Shown one piece after another: positions 1 to 11,406 of a DNA stretch of 64,000 bases. Location of the stretch: positions 10,700,543 to 10,764,542 of the forward strand of contig OX422183.1 in assembly GCA_949130485.1 (NCBI GenBank), written 5' to 3'. Numbering within the stretch: the stretch's first letter is position 1; every line of letters begins with the position of its first letter. A program made the translations under genes and the position numbers. The notes beneath the pieces were generated by a model. That model ran no database searches, was not told the DNA's origin, and saw only the letters and a program-made list of their open reading frames with translations. The DNA comes from Agelas oroides. Taxonomy: Eukaryota; Porifera; Demospongiae; Agelasida; Agelasidae.

Positions 1-179
1 CTGATACGTACGTCTAGAGCTTGAAGTAGTACACTCATCTAGCTTCGAGCAGCAGCTAGCCTCAATGTGGTGACTGATACGTACGTCTAGAGCTGGAAGT
101 AGTACACTCATCTAGCTTCGAGCAGCAGCTAGCCTCAATGTGGTGACTGATACGTACGTCTAGAGTTTGAAGTAGTACA
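1..179. repeat. 73-bp tandem repeat, about 2.4 copies
   Basis: The unit starting CTGATACGTACGTCTAGAG recurs at 1, 74 and 147; the third copy breaks off near 179. The array may continue past the left edge. No coding signal was seen in it. Confidence 0.9.
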
Positions 180-1076
180 TGCATCCTCTCAGTCCTGCTG
201 TCAGCGATGATAACCAGTTGTAGAACACAGTGATAATTGTCTATACACATGCAATGGTTTATACATGTGTTTCCAGCCACAGCTACTATTCAATGGCAGG
301 GTTTTTTTTTTGCTCAGAGCTTACAATTATGCAGCTACTACAGTAATAGTCAGGGGTGGTGACTAGTCAAGGGTGATGTCTGATCGAAGAAATACAGAAA
401 TTCTGCTTACAGTAATGCCGACATCCCAAGTGACCCGCCTTTCATGGGTTGGGCCTCTATTTCCACGACAGACCCACTTACCCACTAACTGTCTTATAAA
501 ACATTATAAGATAGCCCACTAGCGGCTGCTGCTTGCAATACTTGCAGGCTAGTAAACACGCAGATTGGACTCCACAAACGCCCGTATCCAAGTACCGTAT
601 ATGTTAAAATTCTTGCAGGCTAATAGCGCCCTGTTTTAATGCGCATAGTGCTCATCATTTCAATTTCTTGAGTACAGGCCCTATTAGCGAAAAACGCCTG
701 AAAATGTAGAGAGTAAAACAGCAGGTATACATATGCCATATTATTGATGCAGTAGAACTGTCTACCTCCCCCCACCTCCCCAATGACCATGAGCAGCCTC
801 ATTCATGTGATAATTCAGTCTTTCAACATTTGGTAATGTGTGCGGTAGCCTCTGCCTTTGAAACTTGTAGATTCTGTTTCATGTACCACAGAAAGTTGTA
901 AAGTGACATTTCTTAAGCTACATACCTTGTTTACAGTGTAAACCATCTTGTAAGTATACTAACAACAACAAGGACCAATCAGGTTAGTGTAACACATAAT
1001 GCATGGTACCCAGGGATTTCGCAATAGCCACCTTTGTCCTCAGGCTCTGCCCTTGGAGTCAGGTGACCATAAATCT
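180..1076. other. Non-coding stretch, no recognised feature
   Basis: No exon with matching splice sites or recognisable protein similarity was found. A short poly-T run lies near 300. This is probably a late intron of the ABC transporter gene that runs leftward on the minus strand. Confidence 0.5.
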
Positions 1077-1562
1077 TAGCCTTGTTTCCAGGCCTCCCCC
1101 GTTTTTCTTCTAGGAAAGTAGGCGTAGTTTGTTCTTCAGTTTATGTTCAGTATAATACATGGAAGCGGAAGAGCGCAAAAACTGGGGAAGGCCTGGGAAC
1201 ACCTATCACATGAATGACGTCAGGTGGATGTGAGGTGGATGTAGGGGGGGAGAGGTCCTCATTCAAATACATGAAACAACGTACTGCACTTCATCATTGA
1301 GCGCTCTATTACCAGGCAAGACCCCAGACATTCACAAGATCGCAAGTACTCCACTTGACAGGTAAGAAACTCGCTATTGTGCCCGTACTTGTAGTGGGGC
1401 ACCCCCCCCCCCCCCCCCCCTTCTCTACCTCTCGTCCACCTGATGTTATTCACGTGATAGGTGTTCCCAAGCCTTCCCTGTTTTTCGCGCTCTTCCGCTT
1501 CCATGTATTATACTGAACGCAAACCGAAGAACGAAAACGGGGGAGGCCTGGAAACAAGGCTA
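1077..1562. mobile_element. Foldback (inverted-repeat) element
   Basis: The left arm begins TAGCCTTGTTTCCAGGCC at 1077 and continues through ACATGGAAGCGGAAGAGCGC (about 1158-1230). It is mirrored by the right arm from about 1436 to 1562, ending GGCCTGGAAACAAGGCTA. The centre is a ~200-bp loop with a poly-C run at 1400-1422. There is no transposase, so it is a non-autonomous foldback or MITE. Its ends match the TAGCCTCGTTCCCAGG hairpin family found across the window. Confidence 0.75.
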
Positions 1563-1976
1563 CATAAACCCCAGGCTACAGTACATTGTATCATCCACAG
1601 ATACTTACTGTGATGCGAGCAGAAAACGGGGGAGGCCTGGAAACAAGGCTACATAAATCCCAGGCTACAGTACATTGTATCATCCACAGATACTTACTGT
1701 GATGCGAGCAGAAAACGGGGGAGGCCTGGAAACAAGGCTACATAAACCCCAGGCTACAGTACATTGTATCATCCACAGATACTTACTGTGATGCGAGCAG
1801 AAAACGGGGGAGGCCTGGAAACAAGGCTACATAAACCCCAGGCTACAGTACACTGTATCATCCACAGATACTTACTGTGATGCGTGCAGAAAACGGGGGA
1901 GGCCTGGAAACAAGGCTACATAAATCCCAGGCTACAGTACATTGTATCATCCACAGATACTTACTGTGATGCGAGC
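1532..1976. repeat. 89-bp tandem repeat carrying copies of a splice donor
   Basis: An 89-bp unit (AAAACGGGGGAGGCCTGG ... ACTTACTGTGATGCGAGCAG) is repeated about five times. The last unit runs into the 3' end of ABC-transporter exon 9. Each unit therefore carries, on the minus strand, the last bases of that exon plus its donor (CATCACA|GTAAGTATC). Donor copies lie near 1601, 1690, 1779, 1868 and the real one at 1964. Confidence 0.9.
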
Positions 1977-4668
1977 AGAAGCCACTTTGCCTTCGTTGAT
2001 GCCAAGTAGGCCTTGGACTAAAAAGTGGATGGAAGTCAAGCGGAGTATCATCAGGAGGGAGAGGGTGGTAAATATCTGCTTGGGCGTCAGCTGTCCTCCC
2101 GTTTTTACGTAGGTGGTGAACAACATGAACATGACAGTCACAATACTGACAGTGAAGTAGGCATAGTTGCAGGCCCGAATGAGTGCTCCTCGGAAAATTA
2201 TTAGTGATTCTTTCCTAGAAGTGGAGGTTTAGTTCATCCAGATTATATACATGTATGGGGAAGATTGTGGGATGGAGGGATGGGAGGGAGAGAGGGAGGG
2301 AGAGAAAGAGGGATGGAGAGGGCAGAAGTTGGATAAAGGGGGTAGGAGATGTAGGGAAGAGGGAGGGAGAAGATATCTGAAGCCTTCCACATTTTTAGCC
2401 GCTCTTCCACTTGTAAATACAAACCAAAGAGCAAAAAATGGGGAACTTATGGGAACAAGGCTAATTGGCAGTCCTATATCAGTATGTACATGTATGCACC
2501 CTCCACTCTCCATCCAATGAAATACTTAGAAAATGATGTAATGTGGTATATAAGTATAATTATGCACCCTACCTTCTGAGCTTAGAAACAACCTTCCTAA
2601 AGGCATGCTCCCAGGCGTACATCTTGATCACCCTGATGCCGGAAATGACCTCGTTCATGACACGCACACGCTGGTCTGTCACTCGTGCCGACTTAAACCT
2701 GAGATGAGAGAAGAGCGGAGAGAGTGAGAAAGAATGATAAAGGAGAAGAGGAGGAGGGAAACAGAAGTAGGTGGGGAGAGTGAAGTGAAGAAGGAGGTGG
2801 GGGAGGGGCGAGGGGGTGGGAAGGAGAGAAGGGCAAAGTAAAAAAGATTGTGCTTGAAAAGAAGGGAGGAAGAGAAGGGAAGAAGGGGAAGGAGGAAGGT
2901 AAGAACGGTGAAGTGAAGGAGCAAGAAGGGAGAAGAAGGAGAAAGATGAAAGAGGAGAGAGAAGGAGGCTGAAAGAGGAGTGAGAAGGCTGAAAGAGGAG
3001 GGAGGAGGCTGAAAGAGGAGGGAGGAGGCTGAAAGAGGAGGGAGAAGGAGGAGGCTAAAAGAGGAGGCTGAAAGAGGAGGCTAAAAGAGGAGGCTAAAAG
3101 AGGAGGGAGAAGGAGGAGGGAGAAGGAGGAGGCTAAAAGAGGAGGCTAGAAGAGGAGGCTAAAAGAAGAGGGAGAAGGAGGAGGGAGAAGGAGGAGGCTA
3201 AAAGAGGAGGGAGAAGGGAAGAAATAAGAAAACTCATTACACAATTCTACATTATTGACGACCTGAGATGTGCAAACACTCTGGCAAAGCAAATCTGCAG
3301 GGGAATCTGCAGCAAAACAAAAGCAGTGGCCAGGAACGCAATCCACCCAACCTCCGCATACAACAAGTATGTGAAGACTACCAGGTGAACTGGGCCTATC
3401 CAGAGATAGTGGCCAAACAGGAAGGTCTGAGGGGGGGGAGAGAGGGGAGAAAAAGAGATGAAGGAAAGGAAGTGAGAAAAAAAATCAGTGAGTAGGCGAA
3501 GGGAGGAGAATAAGGGGAGAAAGGGAGAAGAGGGGGGGGGGGGGGGAGGGAGGAGAGAAGGAAAGGAGGAGGGAAGGAAGGGAGAAGGAAGGAGGGAAGG
3601 GAGGGAGGAAGAAAGGAAGGGAGGGAGGAGGGGAGGAGGAGAGGGAGGGAAGAGGGGAGAGAGGGAGAAAGAGGGGAAAGAGGGGAAGAGAGGGATCGAG
3701 GAGGAGGAGATGGATGGAGGAGGAAGGGAGGAGGGAAGGGAGCGAAGAAGGGGAGATGACAAGATGAAGGTTAGAGCACAATGAACTCAGCTGATGCTCC
3801 TCACCAAGTCCAACCTCTGCACATCATTGGAGGCAAGGTTGACCACATGACCAATAGAGATCTGACTAATGGTCACCTGACTCAGAGTCAGCACCTGTGA
3901 TGATGACAGAAAAGTTGTGTAAACTGTCAACTCTGCCTGGCCTACAGTGTCACAGAAAGGTCTCTTGAACTGCCTTTACAACCAGTTTCTCAATCAGGAG
4001 CCTAGGCTTCCGGGAATCGAAGGCTATCGGGAAATTAGCATATAAGTAATCTTGCCACATTCTCTCTTCCTCCCTCCTTTTTCCTTTCTCATCCTCCCCT
4101 CATTTTTCCCCTCTTCTTTACTTCTCCCTCCCTCCCTCCCTCCCTCACTTCTTGTTTGAGCAACCAGCTCCTACCTTCTGGTATATGGCAGCTGTTGCAG
4201 CAATCCTGGCAAGCATACCCATGTTCTTCCCAATGAGGAAACCATGGCCATGGACCACCACTACCAGCAGTGCTAACAGCACAAGACCTAAAGGAAAATA
4301 ACACTTTCACCAAATGGTTCATGAACTAGCCTAATTCCCAGGATCCTACTCAGCTTTCATCCACTGGTCTAACACAACAAATTACACCATAGGAAAATTA
4401 GTAGCCGTGGCGTCTGATACGGTATTTATATGAAGTTGGGACTCGGTCACTTGTCCTGATTAACCAGGTGTCGTTATCTCAGGGGTGTCTTTTAAAATGG
4501 GTTCCACTGTATCTATTTATCTATGTTCCAATCTGGTGGTGGAACAGGACTCTGCAACTCACCTGCGGCAAAGAGGTAGGCATCTCTAGTCTGTTCTGGT
4601 GTAGGCTCCTCAAAACTAAAGTAGTTGGTGAGATACCCCAGTATCACGGACTGACTTACCAACAATGC

Positions 4669-4705
<37 letters not shown>

Positions 4706-7464
4706 ATGTGTGTGTGTGTGCATGCACATTAATTAAAAGATTCTTGGAGACACACACTATGAAGGCATGTTCGAGAGTTCTCCCTTGCTGTAGGATGGCT
4801 AGAACTATGCATACCAGTGTTAGTATAATGTCCAGTTGTTGAGTCAATCAGCGGTGCCAGACAATCTTGTGTGAGAGGCATGCCAGCGTCCGCATTATCG
4901 AGTGAGTTGTGTACAGTCCAGGTACTAGAGGGACTGAAAAACCTGTCCGCTTTATGGAATAGCGAGGTGTCCGCACTTGGGAGTATTATTAAATAATGTA
5001 TTAATGGCGCTTCAATTGGACCACGTCAAGAGGCTGGGTAAGCGAGGTGACTGCTATTGGGAGGTGTTGGTTAAGGGAGGTTCCACTGTAGAGACACCCC
5101 CCACCTGACTGCCCTGTTAAGGGAGGTTCCACTGTAGAGACACCCCCCACCTGACTGCCCCGTTAAGGGAGGTTCCACTGTAGAGACACCCCGTACCTGA
5201 CTGCATTTCTAGTAATATAGCAGTCATAGGTCACTTGCTAGGAAGCTCGCATTTCTGAGAAATATTCAGATATTAAACTCTTGATGTTAGGTAACAACAT
5301 GTACCCAAGTAATTTTGTGGTCACAAACTTAATTCTCAGCCAAACGATAAATTACAGTATAGAGTGGGGGAGTACCCAACACCAGCTGGCACATCGATGT
5401 TCATCATGTGAAGATCTTCTGCACATACATAAAGTGTGAAGTTAAAATGTACCGTATTTCCTTGATTACTTCCCGCGGGTACTATTAATTTCAGACCGTA
5501 CTTACCCGCGGGTACAATACGAGGGCGGGAACAAAACGAGGGTGGGTTCAACTAACTTCAGCCTAGTCCGGCGTGCGCTCCAGTCGCGCGTGTGCCATCG
5601 AAATGCATGCGACTGACGTCTTTGTACGGCACAAATACTAGGTACGTACAGTGCAGTACAGTGCATGAGTACAGACCAGGTAGACAAGTGATCTGAATTG
5701 TCCTCGTTGCCAGCAATGAGTGTGGCTGCGTAACCGTGCGGGAACTATTCGAGGGCAGGGTTAATTTTGTTCAGCTCAAGCGAGTGCTCGCGTGTGCGGG
5801 GTCAATTCAAGGGCGGGAAGAAATCAAGGAAATACGGTAATGGGATATGGGGATGGGGCATTCATGGCTTAAATGGGTGGGGCATTTGTGACTTAAATGG
5901 TGGCACATTTCTGACTTAAATGGGTGGCACATTTATGGCCTAAATGGGTGGGGCAGTTATGACTTAAATGGGTGGGGCAGTTATGGCAAGGTGGGTATTG
6001 TTTTGGGAGATATATGCTCAAAAAAGCACTGGTCTTCAGGGGAGTACCCCTTCCAGTCATCGCATGACCACGGGTTTTGGTCCCTGTGGCCTACTGCGCA
6101 GGTGTTTAGATAACTGTATAAGTGAAACGTTCAGATACCGCGGGTTGCAGTTCCGTTTGAACGTCATGTGTATTGTGTGATCGAGGTTTCCCAGGAACTG
6201 TTTTTTAAGGGAGGACACATGCAAACATGGTGCTTTGCTTCCAAATCTCAACAGTTTGCGTGAGTCCTCCCTTGCTGACCATAGTTTCCAAGGAAACTCA
6301 TGGAATACGCAACATTCAAACGGAACTGCAGCAAGTGAAGTATACTGTTTCAATGATTACTTTCCATTTAATGGACAGTAAAATACCGTAAAATCAGGAT
6401 ATCAAGCACCGGTGCCTATTTTTGAAATTAGCAGCCAGAACGGGTGCTTATAATCGTGGGGTGCTTATATTCATGGGGTGCTAATAAACGCATGTGGTAG
6501 CGTACAGCTGTGTGGGAACGAATCAGCTGTAATACACTAGCAGAATGCGTTGCATTGTGGGGCGAGCCTGAGCCAGCAGTGGCATGAAGGAGAGAAGAGC
6601 AACAATCTGGTTGGTTATTGCTTTTGCACTTATGTAACCGAAGTAGGCGGCACGTTGCCGCTGTATTTGCACCCATCTGTCGTTGGTCTGATCTCTGGTA
6701 CCTCAGCAGTTAGCCTCGTTCCCAGGAGAGAAGACGAAGCTACTCAGCAGTAGTCTAGTCTTAGCCTCGTTCCCAGCCCCCGCCCAGCTTTCTGCAGCTT
6801 TTCTGTACTGCAAGCGACGGAAAGCTAGGTGGGGCCTGGGAACGAGGCTACAGTCTCGCGAGACTACCTCAGCAATCTATCTTTTGTCCTAGGCTTACCA
6901 GTCTGTGTTCTTTTTGTTCTGATGTTTCAGCAGCGCGGCGCGCTCTGTCACGTTCGATTCTACGTTTCCTTTTCTCCTCCGTTGTTTGCAGGGTCCTTCG
7001 CGGGTCACTTCGAGAACAAGACGGTGCCATATCGACAACCCCGAAGCTTCACTTCGAGAACACGATGGTTCCATATCAACTACCCTTAGATTTACGTTGG
7101 GCTGTGAGACTGCCGGGAAATAGCTACACGTGTATTTTCAAATTTTTCACAACGTGAGTATTGTTGGGGCTCGCTCAGGCTCGCCCCAATTATAGGCTTT
7201 GAAGCTCTCCAGCCATTTTTGGAATTCGGATACAAACACACACAAGACCTACCCTCATATTCCCCCTTAGGCTAACTGAGGTTTGTACAAGTGACTTTTT
7301 ACTGTAATGAGAAACTCCTGGAATGTGGTAATTAGACTCATTACCTTTTTAGGGAGATGGATTGTTGTTTGATTGTTGACTGTTCTTGGCTTTTTCATAT
7401 ACATGCATATATGTGTTAACTCTCATGCACACCCATATTCACACACACACACGCACGTATGCAC

Positions 7465-7504
<40 letters not shown>

Positions 7505-9150
7505 ATACACACAGGCACACCTCCGTGACTTGCAATACTGCCTGCACTAACAGCCTCCATGAGAGACACTTGGAAATGGCCACCAACAGCCGGGCATTCT
7601 GACCACGTTTCTTTCTCTGCTGCTCTACTGCCCAATACCTGGGAAAGAAACAACACACGTTGCACTACTGGATAGAAACTGAAACACATTGATAGAAACT
7701 GAATATTATTCCGTCACACACATTGTTTGCATCACCATGTTTGATGGTGAACTTCCACTGAGGGCGGGGCTCATACACACTTCATGCAGGTATCAGATAC
7801 TCATGCACCTGTGAAGCGTGCATGAGTCCCACACTTGACAGACGCTCTGTGATAGAGTGCTTCGAACACAGCAATGCAATAATACGCAAGAGAAATGGCA
7901 CATATGCCACATATCAATCAACTTTGCACAAGAGCGCATAAGAACGCGCGGCTATGTAACTCCAATAGAAGCCCACAGTCCGGTCAAATTATTGAACCAT
8001 ACTAAAAATAGAACACCCGGAACGTGCTTAGCAACAATGGCTTACGTCTACGCGCAGCTGCGCAGTACGTGTTACTATTTTTAGTACGGTTCAATAATTC
8101 CGACCGGTTTCAAATTTACGGAGTTACACGCTCTTCCTCTAGTGGCCGGTTCTTATGCGCTCTTGAATCAATCAATCAAAATTTTTATTTTTGTGTCACT
8201 TGTATACACAACCAGCCAGAAAAGGCTTATGAGACACAGTAGGAGAAAATATTAAATTACATGTATGGAAGAAAGGTAAGGATGTGAAATGGAGTGGCTA
8301 AGTGGTTATGTGAGCAGAATATACAATGAGCTATACAGATAATGGTTCTTGTAGAAAATGAGGGGGGTGGGGGTAAGAACATATGAAGACAGCACCATGC
8401 CACTTTGCACATCTCTATGCTGCTATTAACCTTTACACCCGATGGACATGAGAAGCAAGAGAAAAAATGGCGATTTTGTACTATGTTGATTCATTGCGTT
8501 ATATCTTGTCAACTACCTTGGTTGAAAACAAACCTGCTTTACTCGGGAAGTAGTCATACGAGTTGGCAGTGAAGTCCGAATAAGATACAGCGGTGGAAGC
8601 GCGGGTATTCGCTATGTATTGGAAAATGACTGGAAATCCGTGGCAAAACTTCCAGCGAAGGTACGTTTTCACTAGCTGTTGTTTAGATGATTAGCGAGAA
8701 CAAATTCGGTAGGACCAGTAGCGCGTGGGAAACCAGCTGTTCTGTGGCAGTACTAAGTACAACACGATCGAACGGTAAACTTCAAACGCGATTTCCGGGG
8801 AAAGCCCTATAGGACGGCCCAGCTAATTATGCTTTATTCGACTTCCTGTTGCACATACTAACTATATACTACGTAGCCGCGGGGTATAGAGCACTAACTG
8901 CTCGATAGTGGCCATGACGACTATAGTCGTCATTCGGAATTAACGTACATACCTATATTCATGACGACTATAGTCGTCATTCGGGTATAAAGGGTTAAGC
9001 ATTAACCTTTGACCTTTACTGAGTTATCATCTAGCTCACTTGTTGAACTTGTTCAGTAATTTTTCAGAGTCAGCCTCGCTGGGGTGAGCGTACAAGTCAG
9101 ACTGGTTGAGGCTACGACAGAGACCTAGCCAGAACAGTGGATCTACCCAG

Positions 9151-9193
<43 letters not shown>

Positions 9194-10283
9194 TTGAGAG
9201 TCTTCCTATTAAGGAGGGTGGCAGGGAACGTGTCCATTGCACTTTGAGTCAGTGAAAATAAGATATTTGGTTTTCTTTTCTTATGGAGGAGCTTGTTTGT
9301 GTGTGATATAGTATAAAGAATAAATGCTGTGTGCTAGATTGGTTTGTGTCAGAGTAGTGAGTAGTCTGTTTCACGGTTTTGTTCTGCTGGTCATCAGGGG
9401 AGTTCCCAGACTGATCATTGCACAATCACAGGTTTCGGCTCCTTTAAACTCCCGACCTGTGATCGGCTACAGAAAGGGAGGAGCCACTCCCATATGGAGT
9501 CCAGCTTACTCTGGCAGTTGATTGAGACATGCTGCATGTGGGCTTAGTACATGTAGGCTCACTACATGTGATCTTACACATGCTTCAAGTGGCTGATAAT
9601 ATTGACTATAAACCAGTGACCTAGAATCAAGAATACCTACCTATTTACGTTGAACTCTATACAGACTAGTAAAATTAAAGCATTAACAATGCTAGGATTG
9701 TATTTGTATAACTTATCTTTCCCGAAGGCAATGGATGCTACTAGATTCTTCTTTTTAGCTAGTCTCCCTCTTTTCTTCTACAAGTGACTGATTTTTCTCA
9801 TGATGTCATAGATGGGGTTTATGATAGTTGGCTGTTAATCACTACATGTTACTTACAAAGCTGTAAGGCTTATTTAATTTTGGGTACTGTTGTCATGTAA
9901 ACTGTGGTGGCTCGAACTCAGTGTGTGTGCGTGCGTGCATGTGTGTGTGTGTGTGTGTGTGTGCGCGTGAAGATGAATGACATTCATTTACTAATACAAT
10001 CTGGTCGCCCAGCCTCTGAACATCCTACTCATGAAGATAAACATCAAGTTGGTATAATTATTAACTCGTAATGTTGCAGTCGCTCTCACCAGAAGAAGAG
10101 ACGGGATAAGATGTTGTATTTGTGCCTCGATCTTGGGTCCTTGGGACGATGGATACTGGGGCCAACAACATGAGGAGAATCCATCCACTCCTCCTCCTCC
10201 TCCTCCTCCTCCTCCTCTTCCTTCTCATCTGGAAACCCCCCATTTGGGAGGTTGCTAGCTAAGGTTAAATTTCTGGAGACCAT
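1965..10283 (-). CDS. ABCC4-like: ABCC/MRP4-like ABC transporter, 5' half (nine exons)
   Basis: Minus-strand gene encoding the N-terminus and first membrane domain of a C-subfamily ABC exporter, a family that moves organic anions and conjugates across the plasma membrane. Exons that join in phase: 10090-10283, 9040-9150, 7521-7638, 4563-4671, 4175-4287, 3805-3894, 3263-3426, 2573-2698, 1965-2214. Family signatures in order: FFCWVDPLFWLG after exon 1, ILGYLTNYF in exon 4, GHVVNLASNDVQRLD in exon 6, RVMNEVISGIRVIKMYAWE in exon 8, and the helix segment ending exon 9. The start is taken at 10283; an upstream in-frame ATG at 10382 is possible. A GAG run gives a poly-Glu stretch in exon 1. No Walker A, signature or Walker B motifs are in the window, so the ATP-binding domains must lie left of base 1. 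The assignment to ABCC is strong; MRP4 rather than a sister paralog is a judgement. Confidence 0.88.
2701..3230. repeat. Polypurine/polypyrimidine tract in ABC-transporter intron
   Basis: More than 500 bases of almost pure purine on the + strand (GGAGGCTGAAAGA- and GGGAGAAGGA-type units, about 2940-3215). In the transcript it is a polypyrimidine tract between the exons at 3263-3426 and 2573-2698. Long poly-Glu/Lys or poly-Ser/Pro reading frames here are low-complexity artefacts. Confidence 0.9.
3427..3775. repeat. Second polypurine tract with a G-run
   Basis: GGGAGGGAGGA-type purine sequence with a run of about 16 G at 3531-3547. It fills the intron between the exons at 3805-3894 and 3263-3426. 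In the sense orientation it is a C/T tract ending directly at the exon 7 acceptor at 3427, which it may strengthen. Confidence 0.9.
4673..4722. repeat. (TG)n microsatellite beside a splice acceptor
   Basis: The TG run abuts the acceptor of the transporter exon at 4563-4671, so the minus-strand intron ends in CACACACAG. Other CA/TG runs at 7440-7515, 9154-9188, 9918-9964, 44745-44845 and 55660-55735 are similar but shorter. Confidence 0.85.
4723..5449. other. Transporter intron with a 45-bp triplicate
   Basis: Part of the 2.85-kb intron between exons 7521-7638 and 4563-4671. A 45-bp unit (GTTAAGGGAGGTTCCACTG ... CTGACTGCCC) occurs three times at about 5070-5205. No coding signal was seen. Confidence 0.7.
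5450..5839. mobile_element. MITE with TACCGTATTTCCTTGATT inverted ends
   Basis: The left end TACCGTATTTCCTTGATT is mirrored at the right by AATCAAGGAAATACGGTA. GCGGG- and CGAGGGC-type motifs are repeated inside each end. Length is ~390 bp with no open frame of note, so it is a non-autonomous DNA element inside the transporter intron. Confidence 0.85.
5850..5992. repeat. ~25-bp tandem repeat (GGGTGGGGCATTTATGACTTAAAT)
   Basis: About six imperfect copies of a unit containing ATGGGTGGGGCA and GACTTAA lie directly beside the MITE at 5450-5839. Non-coding. Confidence 0.8.
6145..6333. mobile_element. Short inverted-repeat element
   Basis: TTGCAGTTCCGTTTGAACGT on the left is mirrored by CATTCAAACGGAACTGCAG on the right. 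Further complementary blocks (AAGGGAGGACACATGCAAAC with GTTTGCGTGAGTCCTCCCTT) lie inside, giving an imperfect ~190-bp hairpin. Probably a MITE. Confidence 0.7.
6551..7190. mobile_element. Inverted-repeat element with ATTGTGGGGCGAGCCTGAGC ends
   Basis: The left end near 6552 (ATTGTGGGGCGAGCCTGAGC) is mirrored at 7170-7190 (GCTCAGGCTCGCCCCAAT). Solo ends of the same family occur at about 17165 and 42970. The hairpin at 6762-6850 is nested inside. No transposase was recognised. Confidence 0.6.
6762..6850. repeat. TAGCCTCGTTCCCAG hairpin family member
   Basis: TAGCCTCGTTCCCAGCCCC and its inverse GGGGCCTGGGAACGAGGCTA bound an ~89-bp hairpin. Relatives lie at 10605-10712, 14252-14328, 15981-16040, 29390-29466, 31119-31178, 35513-35575, 47222-47317, 49022-49070, 51466-51493 and 59543-59646. 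They share the terminal motif while the loops differ. Confidence 0.8.
7929..8165. mobile_element. MITE family 'CAAGAGCGCATAAGAACG', copy 1
   Basis: Inverted ends are CAAGAGCGCATAAGAACG and CGGTTCTTATGCGCTCTTG. The interior also pairs: AGTCCGGTCAAATTATTGAA with TTCAATAATTCCGACCGG. It is very similar along its whole length to the copy at 58304-58552. It has no coding capacity and lies in the transporter intron. Confidence 0.9.
8426..8998. mobile_element. piggyBac-like MITE (TTAA-flanked)
   Basis: TTAACCTTTACACCCGATGG at the left and CATTCGGGTATAAAGGGTTAA at the right form inverted ends bounded by TTAA, the target site of the piggyBac superfamily. The 20-bp perfect palindrome ATGACGACTATAGTCGTCAT occurs twice, at 8914-8933 and 8961-8980. 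There is no transposase ORF. The superfamily call rests on TTAA plus the CCYTTT-type start. Confidence 0.75.
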
Positions 10284-11108
10284 CTGACCACAATTGTGAG
10301 AATGACTGTGGGTGAAAGACAGATACTCAACAATGAATACCTGAGACAATACTGCAGATATCCGGCTGACGAAATTCCGCAAAGCACGTCACAAAAACCT
10401 CAAATCAATCTTGCTACTACTACAAGAGCGGAAAGTTATGCCTAGAGCAATGCATGCACGATCGTAACTTACGCTTGGCAACAGATGAACACCTTCCTAG
10501 ACTGGAATCGTTTGGCTTCTACCAGCTCACATACCTCTGGTCCTGGAGCTAGAGTCTGAGTCTAGACTCAATCTTTCGTCGAAGTGTTTCGTCAGACAGA
10601 AAAATAGCCTCGTTCCCAGGCCGTTCCCGCCTCCAGTTTTTGTTCGCTTGCAAGTATGCCATTATTACACTGTAGCGACCAAAAACTGGACAGTTGGGAA
10701 GGACGAGGCTAACAGAAAAAGCTTTGACATTCAGGTCGTGGATCCAGCAAACTGATCCAAACCGAGTACAGTCCACCCACGCCTACAGACAAGGACATCA
10801 GGCATGTCAGGCATAGAAGTTACCCACTGCACTGCACAGGAATGACTGCATGAGTGACAGTGTGTAGAGTAGGCTTGGGTCACTAACTTGTAAAGCCACA
10901 TGAAATATGGTGGAATGCCGGCATTATGATTTCTTGAACAACTACATGCAGGATACTGTATAAATGGTGTTACAGTATTCCATTCTTTGGCCAGTGAGTT
11001 GTCATTGTGTGTATGCATTGGTTTGTTGGTTTTATATTGATCATCAGTCTAGAAATGCACAAAATGACAGCATAATCAGACCAAGTGAGCATATTAAACC
11101 ATAGATAG
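10284..11108. other. Upstream region of the transporter gene
   Basis: Probable 5' flank or 5' UTR of the minus-strand transporter. It holds a TAGCCTCGTTCCCAGG hairpin at 10605-10712, with its two arms around GTTTTTG/CAAAAAC. No other gene was recognised and no clear promoter motif can be claimed. Confidence 0.4.
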
Positions 11109-11406
11109 TCAAGGGGTAGTCACTTATATGTTGCCTGTTGAAGTGTTTGCGACCGCGATCAAAATTTTTGATTGGCAAAAAGTGTGCTTGATCGCTTGAT
11201 CGTTCCCTTCTGAGGCTCTTGATTGCTTGATTTTCAAGGGTCAAAGATCAAATTGCAACCGCCCATTCTTGATCCGTTGATTTTAGCAGCTCGGAGGCCA
11301 CCTTGATCCCTTGATCGACCCCCAAAAAGGGCTTTGATCACTCGATTCAATTTTGATCCCAGTCACAAATGCTTCTACACGGGACATATAAGTGACTACC
11401 CCTTGA
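11109..11406. mobile_element. MITE with perfect 21-bp inverted ends
   Basis: TCAAGGGGTAGTCACTTATA at 11109 is mirrored perfectly to 11406 (21 of 21 bases). The 298-bp body is rich in TTGATC/GATCAA blocks of either orientation. No ORF and no obvious target-site duplication were seen. Confidence 0.9.

Noticed and set aside
3247-3781. Ser/Pro-rich and Glu/Arg/Lys-rich ORFs of 98-171 residues
   Set aside because: Low-complexity readings of polypurine intron sequence; only the transporter exon at 3263-3426 is supported.
10086-10382. Start of the ABC transporter at the upstream ATG at 10382
   Set aside because: Cannot be excluded, but the extra 33 residues show no family similarity; the ATG at 10283 gives a more typical N-terminus.
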